NCBI GenBank assembly: GCA_963691905.1
Contig: OY829893.1
Span: forward strand, 434,001-498,000
DNA: 64,000 nt
Direction of reading: 5' to 3'
DNA from: QGON01 sp963691905
GTDB lineage: Bacteria > Pseudomonadota > Gammaproteobacteria > Chromatiales > Chromatiaceae
The position numbers and the translations under genes were made by a program. The stretch's first letter is position 1; every line of letters begins with the position of its first letter. Under the pieces are notes generated by a model that saw only the letters and a program-made list of their open reading frames with translations, had not been told where the DNA came from and ran no database searches. This document shows positions 16,296 through 25,848 of this stretch, piece after piece.

Positions 16296-17285
16296 ATGTT
16301 TAGACAAACACGCTTGAGTTCGCCAACCTCGCCTTTCAAATGGAGTCTGATATTAGCGGTGCTGGCAGGATGTCTGTTCGTGGCACCGGCGCTGGCGGGT
16401 ACGCTCGTCATCGAGAGCAGTAGTGACTGGAAGTCATTTAATGCGGTGGCCGATCCGGGTATCTGCCCGGGGACCCTCGGTTCTGCGGGACCGGCGTGGA
16501 CGGAAGCGGGCTTCGATGATTCTGGTTGGCGCAATGCTACTGCGCCTACGCCGTTTGCGATCTGGTATGGAAATCCCCCTGGTCCGGAGTTGGAGGTCTT
16601 CATGTGGGATTGCCCATCTGAATGCGGCGAGTATATCTACGGTCCGGATGAGGCCTACTTCCGCTATCAGTTCACGATCGATCGACCATTGCTTGGTGCA
16701 ACCGCCAAGTTCGATGTGAATGATGAGTTCCAGCTCTACATCAATGGCACATTGGCCTATATCGACCTCACTGGTGGCGCCAATCAGACCGATTGGGTTG
16801 ATGTCACTTCCTATCTGAACCAGGGTGAGAATACGCTGGCAATGCTGGCCTGGGATGGCCGTTACTGCAACGTGTTTAGCCGTGGCGTGGCTGAGGCCGC
16901 CATCAAGCTGCTGATTGAGATGGAAGACACGATCCCGGTGGAGATCGACATCAAGCCGGGTAGCGCCATCAACAGTATCAACCTGAGTTCCTCCGGTGTG
17001 GTGCCGGTGGCAATCCTGAGTTCGGCAGATTTTGATGCCACGACCGTACTGCCAGAGAGTGTTGCCCTGGCCAGTGCCCGGGTAAAGATGGTGGGCAAGA
17101 GTGGCAAGTACCTCTGCCATCGAGAGGATGTCAACGGTGATCAGTTGACCGACCTGATCTGCCAGGTCTATACCGCTCAGTTCATGATCGAGCCGGGCGA
17201 GGCAAGTGTAATGCTAGAGGCCGAGACCGAGGATGGCATGATGATTCGCGGTGAAGACAGCGTACACATCGTTCCAGACCACTAG
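16296..17285 (+). CDS. Secreted protein with galactose-binding-like and VEIDIKPGS domains
   Basis: 329 residues with a signal peptide (hydrophobic LILAVLAGCLFVAPALA, about 22-38). Residues about 40-205 resemble a galactose-binding-like beta-sandwich (YFRYQFTID, DEFQLYINGTLAY, LNQGENTLAM). Residues about 215-320 are a domain seen in many secreted bacterial proteins: VEIDIKPGSAINSINLSSSG, PVAILSSADFDAT, DVNGDQLTDLICQ (the last is dockerin/calcium-loop-like). Function unknown, likely extracellular or cell surface. The ATG at 16296 is preferred over the GTG one codon earlier because of the G-rich GGGGGGT upstream. Confidence 0.75.
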   Translation: MFRQTRLSSPTSPFKWSLILAVLAGCLFVAPALAGTLVIESSSDWKSFNAVADPGICPGTLGSAGPAWTEAGFDDSGWRNATAPTPFAIWYGNPPGPELEVFMWDCPSECGEYIYGPDEAYFRYQFTIDRPLLGATAKFDVNDEFQLYINGTLAYIDLTGGANQTDWVDVTSYLNQGENTLAMLAWDGRYCNVFSRGVAEAAIKLLIEMEDTIPVEIDIKPGSAINSINLSSSGVVPVAILSSADFDATTVLPESVALASARVKMVGKSGKYLCHREDVNGDQLTDLICQVYTAQFMIEPGEASVMLEAETEDGMMIRGEDSVHIVPDH

Positions 17286-17295
17286 GAGGCTGGGC

Positions 17296-17340
17296 ATAGC
17301 CTGTCGATCCCCCTTGTTGCCGAACGGGGGGGTCGGCTAT
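17296..17340 (+). terminator. Hairpin after the secreted-protein gene, probable terminator
   Basis: ATAGCC at 17296-17301 pairs with GGCTAT at 17335-17340, with an inner GATCCCCC/GGGGGGGTC stem. Located 11 bases after the stop codon. It lacks a T-tract, so termination is only probable. Confidence 0.5.
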
Positions 17341-17390
17341 TCAGGGGGGCTGAATACTCCACTTAACACGATGGCATACATCCTGTGTAC

Positions 17391-19217
17391 CTATTCCACC
17401 GTCACCGACTTGGCCAGATTTCGCGGCTGATCCACATCGGTACCTTTTAATACCGCCACATGATAGGAGAGCAGTTGCAGCGGGACGCTGTAGACGATGG
17501 GCGCAGTAGAAGGGTAGATGTCTGCCAGGGTCAAATTCTGGAAACGGTCCAGATCGATCTGAACGTCGTGATCACTGAAGAGGAAGAGTTCACCGCCCCG
17601 CGCCCGAACCTCCTGCAGATTAGAGATGACCTTATCCAGCAACGGGTCATTGGGCAGAGCACAGACCACCGGCATTTCCGCATCAACCAGCGCCAGCGGA
17701 CCATGTTTCAGTTCACCAGCGGGGTAGGCCTCCGCATGGATATAGGAGATCTCCTTGAGTTTCAGCGCACCTTCCATGGCGATAGGATAGAAGGTGCCCC
17801 GACCCAGGAAGAGGGCATGGTTCTTTTCCGAAAAGGCATTCGCCATCTCCTTTATCGCATCGCTGAGTTCCAGTACCACCTCCACCTGGCGGGGCAGGGC
17901 GTGCAACTCGTTGACGTAGACCTCTTCCTGCTCCGGGTTCATGCCGAAACGGCGTGCCAGCGCCAGGGTGAGCAGACGCAGAGCTACCAGCTGGGTGGTG
18001 AATGCCTTGGTGGAGGCGACACCGATCTCAGGACCGGCACGGGTCATCAGCGCGGCATTGGATTCCCGCACCAGGGAGCTTTCCGGCACATTGCAGACAG
18101 TGAGGCTGCCGATGTAACCCATCTCTCTGGAAGCGCGCAACGCGGCAAGGCTGTCCGCCGTCTCACCCGACTGCGAGATGGTGATGAAGAGGGTGTCGTC
18201 CGGCACAACCACCTTGCGGTAGCGGAACTCGCTGGCCACCTCCACGCTGCAAGGGACGCCGACCTCTTCGAGCCAGTAACGCGCCACCATTCCGGCATGA
18301 TATGAGGTACCACAAGCAATGATGTGGACACTCTTGGTCTTATCGAGCAGCGCCTTCGCTTCGTGGCCAAAACTGTCCTCGAGCAAGCGACCCTTATGGA
18401 TGCGGCCCTCCAGGGTCTCGGCAATCACCGACGGCTGCTCGAAGATCTCCTTGAGCATGTAGTGGCGATAGGGACCTTTTTCTGCTGTGGAGGCGGAGAG
18501 TTCGGAAGTACGCACCGGCCGTTCCACCTTGCTCCCTTCGCTATCGAAGATGCGCACGCTTTCACGGGTAATCTCTGCGACATCCCCCTCTTCGAGGAAG
18601 GTGAATCGCTGGGTTACCGGCAGTAGAGCAAAGACATCTGAAGCGATAAAGTGTTCGCCGACACCGATACCAATTACCAGCGGACTGCCGGCGCGGGCGA
18701 CAACCATCTTGTCCTTGTCATTCGTGCTGACCACTGCCAGGCCATATGCGCCAACCAACCGGGTGATCGATTTCTGTACCGCTTTTAGCAGATCCTGTTC
18801 ATCTTTCAAGATACTGCCCAGCAGGTGCGCGATGACCTCCGTGTCGGTTTCTGAGGTGAAGCGGTAACCCTGGCTCTCCAGTTCTTTACGCAGCAGGGCA
18901 TAATTTTCGATAATACCGTTGTGGACGATCGCCACTTGCTCCCCACTCATGTGAGGATGGGCATTTCGCTCTGCAGGCATACCGTGGGTAGCCCAACGGG
19001 TATGAGCAATCCCGAGATTGCCGCTGACATTGCCGCTATCCACCATCTCCTGCAGCATTGCCACTTTTCCGACAGAGCGGATACGCTGCATGTTATTCGC
19101 CTGATCCAGCACCGCGATACCCGCTGAATCATAGCCCCGATATTCGAGGCGGCTAAGACCTTCCATCATAATCGGCACCACGTCCCGCTGTGCGATTCCT
19201 CCAACAATGCCACACAT
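17391..19217 (-). CDS. glmS: Glutamine-fructose-6-phosphate aminotransferase
   Basis: 608 residues. The N-terminal class II glutaminase domain starts with the catalytic Cys in MCGIVGG; SRLEYRGYDSAG and HTRWATHG follow. Two SIS isomerase domains (CGTSYHAG, SQSGETADSLAAL; then the C-terminal LPRQVEVV through PRNLAKSVTVE) make glucosamine 6-phosphate. No glmS ribozyme is expected or seen. Pairs with glmU 18 bases upstream on the same strand, so both first-committed and late UDP-GlcNAc steps are co-transcribed. Confidence 0.97.
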   Translation of the reverse strand: MCGIVGGIAQRDVVPIMMEGLSRLEYRGYDSAGIAVLDQANNMQRIRSVGKVAMLQEMVDSGNVSGNLGIAHTRWATHGMPAERNAHPHMSGEQVAIVHNGIIENYALLRKELESQGYRFTSETDTEVIAHLLGSILKDEQDLLKAVQKSITRLVGAYGLAVVSTNDKDKMVVARAGSPLVIGIGVGEHFIASDVFALLPVTQRFTFLEEGDVAEITRESVRIFDSEGSKVERPVRTSELSASTAEKGPYRHYMLKEIFEQPSVIAETLEGRIHKGRLLEDSFGHEAKALLDKTKSVHIIACGTSYHAGMVARYWLEEVGVPCSVEVASEFRYRKVVVPDDTLFITISQSGETADSLAALRASREMGYIGSLTVCNVPESSLVRESNAALMTRAGPEIGVASTKAFTTQLVALRLLTLALARRFGMNPEQEEVYVNELHALPRQVEVVLELSDAIKEMANAFSEKNHALFLGRGTFYPIAMEGALKLKEISYIHAEAYPAGELKHGPLALVDAEMPVVCALPNDPLLDKVISNLQEVRARGGELFLFSDHDVQIDLDRFQNLTLADIYPSTAPIVYSVPLQLLSYHVAVLKGTDVDQPRNLAKSVTVE

Positions 19218-19235
19218 AACTCGCGCTCCTGCCTA

Positions 19236-20606
19236 CTATTTTTTGGGTTGTTTGACCGGACGACGCCAGCTGTTCACGGTGATCTGCTTCGCTCGGCTCA
19301 GGGTCAGGCTATTGGGTGCCGCATCCCGGGTGATGGTTGAACCGGCACCGACAGTGGCGCCATCGCCAATGACCACCGGCGCAACCAGTTGGCTATCGGA
19401 GCCAATGAACGCGTTATCCCCGATAACGGTCTGATGTTTGTTTGCGCCATCGTAGTTGCAGGTGATGGTGCCCGCACCAATGTTCACAGAATGACCAACC
19501 AGGCTATCGCCCACGTAACTCAAATGGTTGATCTTGCTGCCTCTGCCCACGGTGGACTTCTTGATCTCGACAAAGTTGCCGACATTCACCTGCTCGGCAA
19601 GTTTCGTCTCAGGACGAACCCGGGCGAAGGGACCAATGCGGGAACCTGCGCCTATCTCTGCATCCTCGATGACGCAGTTGGGCAAGATCACCACGCCTTC
19701 ACCAATACGGGCATTTTTGATTACCACATTAGTGCCGATTTTCACGCCATCCGCCAATTCGACCTGACCCTCAAATATGGCATTGCAGTCGATATATACA
19801 TCCTGACCGACAACCAGCTCGCCACGAATATCCACCCGAGCCGGGTCCGCCAGGGAGGCGCCGGCCATCATCAACTCATCGGCGCGTTGCCGCTGATAGT
19901 AGCGTTCCAGAAAGGCCAGCTGCGCACGGTCGTTGATGCCCATTACCTCTTCCTCGCTGGAGGGGTGTACCGATTGGACCTCTACGCCGTCCTCAACTGC
20001 CAGGGCGATGATATCCGTCAGGTAGTACTCCTGCTGGGCGTTATTGTTGTCAATACGGGCAAGCCAACTCTCGAGTCTGGTGCGGCTAACCGCCATGATG
20101 CCGGTGTTGATCTCGTTGATCACAAGTTCTGCCTCGGAGGCGTCCTTCTGCTCAACGATACTAGTGATGTGGTGGTCGCTATCACGCACGATCCGGCCAT
20201 AGCCACAGGGATTTTCAAGCTTGACCGTCAGTAAGGCGAGATCACTCTTTGCCAATTTAGCCATCAACGCCTCAAGGGTCTCACCGCTGATCAGAGGCAC
20301 ATCCCCATAGAGGATTAATACCTGATCGTCTGACTTGAGATGGGGCAATGCCTCGATTACGGCGTGGCCCGTACCCAACTGCTCTTTCTGCTCACACCAA
20401 TCGAGGTGTTGATCTGCCAGCGCCGACTTGACCTGCTCTCCACCATGTCCATAGATGACGGTAATTCTGTCGGGGGAAAACGCCTGTGCTGTCTCAACCA
20501 CATGGGATAGAAGCGGCTTACCCGCTAATGTATGTAGTACCTTCGGAAGGCGGGATCGCATCCGGGTACCCTGGCCGGCTGCGAGGATCAAAACACCGAG
20601 TTTCAT
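19236..20606 (-). CDS. glmU: Bifunctional UDP-N-acetylglucosamine pyrophosphorylase / GlcN-1-P acetyltransferase
   Basis: 456 residues. N-terminal nucleotidyltransferase domain with LAAGQGTRMRSRLPKVLH and YGDVPLI; C-terminal left-handed beta-helix of hexapeptide repeats (about 250-440: IGTNVVIKNARIGEGVVI, GTITCNYDGANKHQT) with acetyltransferase activity. Makes UDP-GlcNAc for peptidoglycan and lipid A. Upstream neighbour and probable operon partner of glmS. Confidence 0.97.
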   Translation of the reverse strand: MKLGVLILAAGQGTRMRSRLPKVLHTLAGKPLLSHVVETAQAFSPDRITVIYGHGGEQVKSALADQHLDWCEQKEQLGTGHAVIEALPHLKSDDQVLILYGDVPLISGETLEALMAKLAKSDLALLTVKLENPCGYGRIVRDSDHHITSIVEQKDASEAELVINEINTGIMAVSRTRLESWLARIDNNNAQQEYYLTDIIALAVEDGVEVQSVHPSSEEEVMGINDRAQLAFLERYYQRQRADELMMAGASLADPARVDIRGELVVGQDVYIDCNAIFEGQVELADGVKIGTNVVIKNARIGEGVVILPNCVIEDAEIGAGSRIGPFARVRPETKLAEQVNVGNFVEIKKSTVGRGSKINHLSYVGDSLVGHSVNIGAGTITCNYDGANKHQTVIGDNAFIGSDSQLVAPVVIGDGATVGAGSTITRDAAPNSLTLSRAKQITVNSWRRPVKQPKK

Positions 20607-20928
20607 GCTTGCTCCATGGTTGTCTTGCTGGTAGTAGGATTATTCTTGTGTGGGACCATTTACCGATCAAATGAATTGGTTTCAGCATGTCCTGAAAAAG
20701 GATGTCGGCAATAAACGCCATGACTTTAAATTCATCACAAATGGGGGCAAATTCAAAGCTCAACACAAATAAAACAATACCAAGGTCTCAAAAAGAGCGT
20801 CCATCTTCCTGATCTTCATCGCCTGGCACCGGGAGGTGCAGGCAATCCCTTTTATTCGTCTTTCTGAGTATAACGGCAGGGGGCGCGGAGCGCACCTGTT
20901 GGCGGGGAGCAATAGTGAAATATGTGTT
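20607..20928. other. Intergenic gap between glmU and the FKBP gene
   Basis: About 320 bases without a convincing gene. It should hold the glmU-glmS promoter (minus strand). A hairpin GCCTGGCACC-GGGA-GGTGCAGGC lies at 20821-20843, about 85 bases past the FKBP stop, possibly its terminator but without a T-tract. Confidence 0.45.
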
Positions 20929-21417
20929 TCAGTTGAGGGTTGGGGTCTGGCCGGGGACACCAACACTCATGGCATCCTCTTTGGTTGCGTCACGCACTTC
21001 GACAATCTTGATATTGACCGTGAGTGTCTTGCCGGCAAGTGGATGGTTACCATCGACCGTCAGCTTGCCGTTTTCAATCCCGGTGACAAAAAAGCTCTTG
21101 GCTTCACCTTGCTCATTCTGCATCTGAACTTCAGCGCCCAGCTTGCGGAATTCAGGGGGCACGTTTTCAATGTCATCGGTAAAAGTCAGATCCGGGTCAT
21201 GATCTCCGAAACCTTGATCCGGGGTGAGGGTAAACGACACCTTATCTCCAGGTGAGCGACCCGTCACTGCAGCGTCCATGCCACCGATCAGCTCAGTCTC
21301 ACCGCCGTGAATATAGTTGACCGGCAGGTCACTCTGCTCAAGGACATTGCCTTGCTCCTCGACAATGGAATAGGTCAGGGAGACAAATTTGCCTGTTTTG
21401 ATCACTTCTTTGGACAT
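20929..21417 (-). CDS. FKBP-type peptidyl-prolyl isomerase, SlyD/SlpA-like
   Basis: 162 residues: FKBP fold with an inserted chaperone flap, as in SlyD/SlpA (SLTYSIVEEQGNVLEQSD, YIHGGETELIGGMDAAVTG, then PDQGFGDHDPDLTF in the flap and PLAGKTLTVNIKIVEV). It lacks the His-rich metal tail of SlyD. Catalyses prolyl isomerisation of client proteins in the cytoplasm. Start set at the ATG at 21417, because the longer frame enters the atp terminator. Confidence 0.88.
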   Translation of the reverse strand: MSKEVIKTGKFVSLTYSIVEEQGNVLEQSDLPVNYIHGGETELIGGMDAAVTGRSPGDKVSFTLTPDQGFGDHDPDLTFTDDIENVPPEFRKLGAEVQMQNEQGEAKSFFVTGIENGKLTVDGNHPLAGKTLTVNIKIVEVRDATKEDAMSVGVPGQTPTLN

Positions 21418-21429
21418 AGCTTTAAAACC

Positions 21430-21460
21430 AAAAAAGGGTCTCTCTTGACAGAGAGACCCT
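21430..21460 (-). terminator. Intrinsic terminator of the atp operon
   Basis: Minus strand: AGGGTCTCTCTGTCAAGAGAGACCC followed by TTTTTTGG. The stem of about 10 pairs lies 25 bases after the atpC stop and 13 bases before the FKBP start. Confidence 0.9.
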
Positions 21461-21484
21461 GTTGAACGGTGCAATCAGAGCGGT

Positions 21485-21910
21485 CTAGCCGCGACCCCTC
21501 TGGCGAAGACTTTCGATGGTGCGCAGCTGTGCAACCGCTTCAGCCAACTCAGATTGTGCCTTGGCATATTCAAATTCGGCAGATTTATCCACCATCGCCT
21601 CTTCAGCGCGCCGCTTGGCTGCCTGGGCTGCCACTTCATCGAGATCAGCGGCGCGGGCGGCAGTATCCGCCAGAATGGTGATCACATGGGGCTGCACTTC
21701 CAAAATGCCGCCGGAGACAAAAAAGTGCTGCATCTCACCGTCACCGGTGTCGACTCGCACTTCACCCGGCTTCAGCCGGGTGACCATCGGCGTATGACGT
21801 GGAGCAATTCCCACCTCACCCATTACCGCCGGCGCATAGACCATCTCCGCACTACCGGAATGGATCTCGCCTTCGGCGCTCACAATATCGACATGGATTG
21901 TCATTGCCAT
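21485..21910 (-). CDS. atpC: ATP synthase epsilon subunit
   Basis: 141 residues: N-terminal beta-sandwich (MTIHVDIVSAEGEIHSG, APAVMGEVGIAPRHTPMVT, GILEVQPHVITILADTA) and C-terminal helical hairpin (RRAEEAMVDK). Central stalk subunit that can inhibit ATP hydrolysis. Last gene of the atp operon, 24 bases after atpD, followed by a terminator. Confidence 0.96.
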   Translation of the reverse strand: MAMTIHVDIVSAEGEIHSGSAEMVYAPAVMGEVGIAPRHTPMVTRLKPGEVRVDTGDGEMQHFFVSGGILEVQPHVITILADTAARAADLDEVAAQAAKRRAEEAMVDKSAEFEYAKAQSELAEAVAQLRTIESLRQRGRG

Positions 21911-21933
21911 AGCTTAGCACTCCCTATAGGGAA

Positions 21934-23310
21934 TCAGACGTCACCGCCACGCTCGGCGGCTTCCTCGATGGAGCCAACCATGTAGAAGGCCTGCTCAGGC
22001 AGATGGTCATACTCACCCTCGACAATCGCCTTGAAGCCGGCAATAGTGTCTTTCAGGCCAACATACTTGCCCGGACTGCCGGTGAAGACCTCCGCCACGA
22101 AGAAGGGCTGGGAGAGGAAACGCTGGATCTTGCGAGCGCGCTGTACCACCGTTTTGTCCTCCTCGGAAAGCTCATCCATACCGAGAATTGCGATAATGTC
22201 TTTCAGCTCCTTGTATCGCTGCAGGGTACCCTGAACGCCGCGGGCGGTATCGTAATGCTCCTGACCCACAATGTTGGGATCGAGGATACGTGAGGTGGAA
22301 TCCAGTGGATCCACCGCAGGGTAGATACCCAGCTCGGCGATCTGACGGGAGAGCACCAGGGTCGCATCCAGATGCGCAAAGGTGGTTGCCGGAGAGGGAT
22401 CGGTCAAGTCATCCGCGGGGACATAGACTGCCTGAAATGAGGTAATGGAACCGGTCTTGGTGGAAGTGATGCGCTCCTGCAGAGTACCCATCTCTTCCGC
22501 CAGGGTCGGCTGGTAACCCACTGCCGAAGGCATACGGCCCAGCAACGCGGATACCTCTGTACCTGCCAGTGTATAGCGGTAGATGTTGTCGACAAACAAC
22601 AACACGTCACGGCCTTCGTCACGGAAGTTCTCGGCAATAGTCAGGCCGGTCAGGGCAACACGCAGGCGGTTGCCCGGCGGTTCATTCATCTGACCGTAAA
22701 CCAGGGCAACCTTGTCGAGTACACCACCTTCGGCCATCTCATGGTAGAAGTCGTTACCTTCACGGGTACGCTCACCTACACCGGCGAAAACGGAGAAGCC
22801 GGAGTGCTCTACCGCGATGTTACGGATCAACTCCATCAGGGTTACGGTCTTGCCTACGCCGGCACCACCAAACAGCCCGACCTTACCACCCTTGACGATA
22901 GGCATGATCAGATCGATAACCTTGATACCTGTCTCGAGAACCTCTGTGGTGGCTGCCTGATCCTCAAATGGCGGGGGATTGCGGTGAATCGGCATGCGTG
23001 TCTCAACCTTGACCTCACCCGCATCGTCGACCGGCTCACCCAGCACATCCATGATACGCCCCAGGGTACCCTGACCAACCGGTACGGTGATGGGAGAGCC
23101 GGTGTTCTCGACCGTCACGCCACGCTTCAGACCATCGGTGGACCCCATCGCAATGGTACGCGCCACACCATCACCCAGCTGCTGCTGGACTTCCAGAGTG
23201 AGGTTGGCCTCTTCGATCTCGAGTGCATCATAGACCTTAGGCATGTTCCCGCTGCTGAACTGAACGTCCACCACGGCGCCGATGATTTCAACCACTTTGC
23301 CCGAACTCAT
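21934..23310 (-). CDS. atpD: ATP synthase beta subunit
   Basis: 458 residues, catalytic F1 subunit: Walker A GGAGVGKTVT, catalytic Glu in VGERTREGND, Walker B VLLFVDNIYR, ALLGRMPSAVGYQPTLAEEMG. Length and motifs are typical of gammaproteobacteria. The Walker B segment carries DNIYR in place of the usual DNIFR. Confidence 0.98.
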   Translation of the reverse strand: MSSGKVVEIIGAVVDVQFSSGNMPKVYDALEIEEANLTLEVQQQLGDGVARTIAMGSTDGLKRGVTVENTGSPITVPVGQGTLGRIMDVLGEPVDDAGEVKVETRMPIHRNPPPFEDQAATTEVLETGIKVIDLIMPIVKGGKVGLFGGAGVGKTVTLMELIRNIAVEHSGFSVFAGVGERTREGNDFYHEMAEGGVLDKVALVYGQMNEPPGNRLRVALTGLTIAENFRDEGRDVLLFVDNIYRYTLAGTEVSALLGRMPSAVGYQPTLAEEMGTLQERITSTKTGSITSFQAVYVPADDLTDPSPATTFAHLDATLVLSRQIAELGIYPAVDPLDSTSRILDPNIVGQEHYDTARGVQGTLQRYKELKDIIAILGMDELSEEDKTVVQRARKIQRFLSQPFFVAEVFTGSPGKYVGLKDTIAGFKAIVEGEYDHLPEQAFYMVGSIEEAAERGGDV

Positions 23311-23378
23311 TCCGGTTCCTCTTGCCGCTCCAGGCGACTCTCAAAAGTTAAAAACTAATCTTTTCCAGGGTCTGCGCG

Positions 23379-24239
23379 TCAAACCGCTGCAGCGCCACTG
23401 ACGATTTCAGAAATTTCCTGGGTAATCGACGCCTGACGAGCCTTGTTGTAGATCAACTGCAACTCGTTTATAAGGTCCCCCGCATTATCGGAAGCGGACT
23501 TCATCGCAACCATTCGTGCGGACTGTTCACAGGCGCCATTTTCCACCACGGACTGGTAGACCAGGGACTCCACATACCTGCCAAGCAAATTGTCCAGCAC
23601 TTCCTTGGAATCCGGCTCGTAGATATAGTCCCAGTGGTGCTGCAGATCTTGATCTGCCTCAGCGCTGATCGGCACCAACTGCTCCACTGTCGGATCCTGC
23701 GTCATAGTGTTGACGAACCGATTGTAAGCCACATAGATACGATCGATTTCACCCGCGCCAAAAGCATCCAGCATTACCTTGACCGTACCGATCAGGTCCT
23801 CGATATGCGGTGCATCACCGAGGTGGGTCGCCTGGCCTACAACATTGCCACCGAAACGGCCGAAAAAACCCAGCGCCTTGGTACCTATGGTACAGAAATC
23901 CACTTCCACGCCCGCTTCTGTCTGAGACTGAATCTCTTTCGCCAGCTTGCGGAACAGATTGCTGTTCAAGCCACCACAAAGACCGCGGTCGGACGAAACG
24001 ATGATATAACCGACCCGCTTGACCTCACGGTCAATCATGAAACTGTGGCGGTACTCCGGATGTGCATGAGACAGATGACTGATCACCATACGCATCTTCT
24101 CCGCGTAGGGACGGGTCGCATCCATCCGATTCTGGGCCTTACGCATCTTTGCGGCCGCCACCATCTCCATCGCAGATGTAATCTTCTGCGTGTTCTTGAT
24201 ACTGGCGATCTGGGTGCGTATCTCTTTTGCGCCTGCCAT
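23379..24239 (-). CDS. atpG: ATP synthase gamma subunit
   Basis: 286 residues, the rotor shaft of F1: N-terminal AGAKEIRTQIASIKNTQKIT coiled-coil and C-terminal MKSASDNAGDLINELQLIYNKARQASIT coiled-coil with a Rossmann-like middle (SSDRGLCGGLN). Lies between atpA and atpD in the standard order. Confidence 0.97.
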   Translation of the reverse strand: MAGAKEIRTQIASIKNTQKITSAMEMVAAAKMRKAQNRMDATRPYAEKMRMVISHLSHAHPEYRHSFMIDREVKRVGYIIVSSDRGLCGGLNSNLFRKLAKEIQSQTEAGVEVDFCTIGTKALGFFGRFGGNVVGQATHLGDAPHIEDLIGTVKVMLDAFGAGEIDRIYVAYNRFVNTMTQDPTVEQLVPISAEADQDLQHHWDYIYEPDSKEVLDNLLGRYVESLVYQSVVENGACEQSARMVAMKSASDNAGDLINELQLIYNKARQASITQEISEIVSGAAAV

Positions 24240-24293
24240 ATCTATAAAAACCCTATTTTGGCCCTATCGTGTGATATTCCAATGCTCTTTGGT

Positions 24294-25835
24294 TTACCAG
24301 GTATGGTTGGCCTTGAAGTCCTTCAACGCCTCGTGCAGCGCCTGCTCGACCTCAGGATTATAGGCTGTTTTCTCGTTAATCTGGTCGACCAGTGCCTTTT
24401 GGCTGCTCTTCATGTAACCATGCAGTGCCGCCTCAAAATCCACGACCTTACTCGTCTCTATATCGTTCAGATAACCTTCATTGGCAGCGAACAGAGAGGT
24501 CGCCATCTCAGCCACACTCAGTGGGGAGTACTGGCCCTGCTTCATCAGCTCGGTAACACGCTCGCCCAGTTGCAGCTGGGCACGGGTCGCCTCATCGAGG
24601 TCGGAGGCAAACTGGGAGAAGGCGGCCAACTCACGATACTGCGCCAATGCAAGTCGCACACCACCACCCAATTTCTTGATGATCTTGGTCTGCGCTGCAC
24701 CACCCACGCGCGACACGGAGAGACCGGCATTGATCGCCGGACGGATACCGGCGTTGAACAGATCTGCTTCAAGGAAGATCTGACCATCGGTAATGGAGAT
24801 AACGTTGGTCGGGACGAAAGCCGATACGTCACCCGCCTGTGTCTCAATGATAGGCAACGCCGTCAGGGAACCCGTCTTGCCGGTAACCTTGCCACCGGTG
24901 TTCTTCTCAACCTGCTCCGCGTTGATTCTGGCTGCACGCTCCAGCAGACGGGAGTGGAGGTAGAATACGTCACCCGGATAGGCTTCACGGCCCGGCGGAC
25001 GACGCAGCAACAGAGAGACCTGGCGGTATGCCCAAGCCTGCTTGGTCAGATCGTCAAACACAATCAGCGCGTCTTCGCCCTTGTCCCGGAAGTACTCGCC
25101 CATGGAGCAACCAGCGTAAGGCGCCAGGAACTGCATGGCGGCAGATTCGGCAGCGGGAGCCGCGACGATGATAGTGTGCTCCATCGCGTCATGCTCTTCC
25201 AGCTTGCGCACTACCTGCGCAATGGTAGAGTTCTTCTGGCCCACCGCGACATAGACGCACTTAACGCCCGTGCCCTTCTGGTTGATGATCGCATCGATCG
25301 CCAGGGCCGACTTACCGGTCTGACGGTCACCGATGATCAGCTCACGCTGGCCGCGGCCGATCGGCACCATGGCGTCGATGGCCTTGATACCTGTCTGCAC
25401 CGGCTGATCAACCGATTTACGGGCGATAACACCGGGGGCTACCTTTTCGATAGTCGCGGTTTCGGAGGTTTCCACTGCGCCCTTGCCGTCGACCGGGCTG
25501 CCCAGGGCATCAACCACTCGACCGAGCAGGCCTTCACCTACCGGCACTTCGAGTACGCGTCCGGTGCACTTGACCGCATCGCCCTCGGTCAGATGTTTGT
25601 AGTCACCCAAAACCACGGCACCGACTGAGTCGCGCTCCAGATTGAGGGTCAGACCGAAGGTATTCCCCGGGAACTCCAGCATCTCGTAAGACATGGCGTC
25701 TTCGAGACCGTGGATGCGGGCGATACCGTCGGTAAGACTGATAATCGTGCCCTCGTTACGGGCCTCGGTTTTAAGATCGAATTTCTCGATCTTGCTTTTG
25801 ATCAGTTCGCTGATCTCGGATGGATTGAGTTGCAT
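24294..25835 (-). CDS. atpA: ATP synthase alpha subunit
   Basis: 513 residues, regulatory nucleotide-binding F1 subunit: Walker A GDRQTGKSALAID, VYVAVGQKNSTIAQV, ALIVFDDLTKQAWAYRQ, and the conserved Arg finger in SVSRVGGAAQ. Length equals the E. coli protein. An apparent 664-codon frame on the plus strand opposite atpA/atpG is a codon-bias shadow. Confidence 0.98.
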   Translation of the reverse strand: MQLNPSEISELIKSKIEKFDLKTEARNEGTIISLTDGIARIHGLEDAMSYEMLEFPGNTFGLTLNLERDSVGAVVLGDYKHLTEGDAVKCTGRVLEVPVGEGLLGRVVDALGSPVDGKGAVETSETATIEKVAPGVIARKSVDQPVQTGIKAIDAMVPIGRGQRELIIGDRQTGKSALAIDAIINQKGTGVKCVYVAVGQKNSTIAQVVRKLEEHDAMEHTIIVAAPAAESAAMQFLAPYAGCSMGEYFRDKGEDALIVFDDLTKQAWAYRQVSLLLRRPPGREAYPGDVFYLHSRLLERAARINAEQVEKNTGGKVTGKTGSLTALPIIETQAGDVSAFVPTNVISITDGQIFLEADLFNAGIRPAINAGLSVSRVGGAAQTKIIKKLGGGVRLALAQYRELAAFSQFASDLDEATRAQLQLGERVTELMKQGQYSPLSVAEMATSLFAANEGYLNDIETSKVVDFEAALHGYMKSSQKALVDQINEKTAYNPEVEQALHEALKDFKANHTW

Positions 25836-25848
25836 GATGGCTTCTCGC

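Noticed and set aside
23634..25628. 664-codon open frame on the plus strand opposite atpG and atpA
   Set aside because: It is antisense to two well-defined ATP synthase genes, has no recognised domain and arises from GC-biased codons of the real genes.
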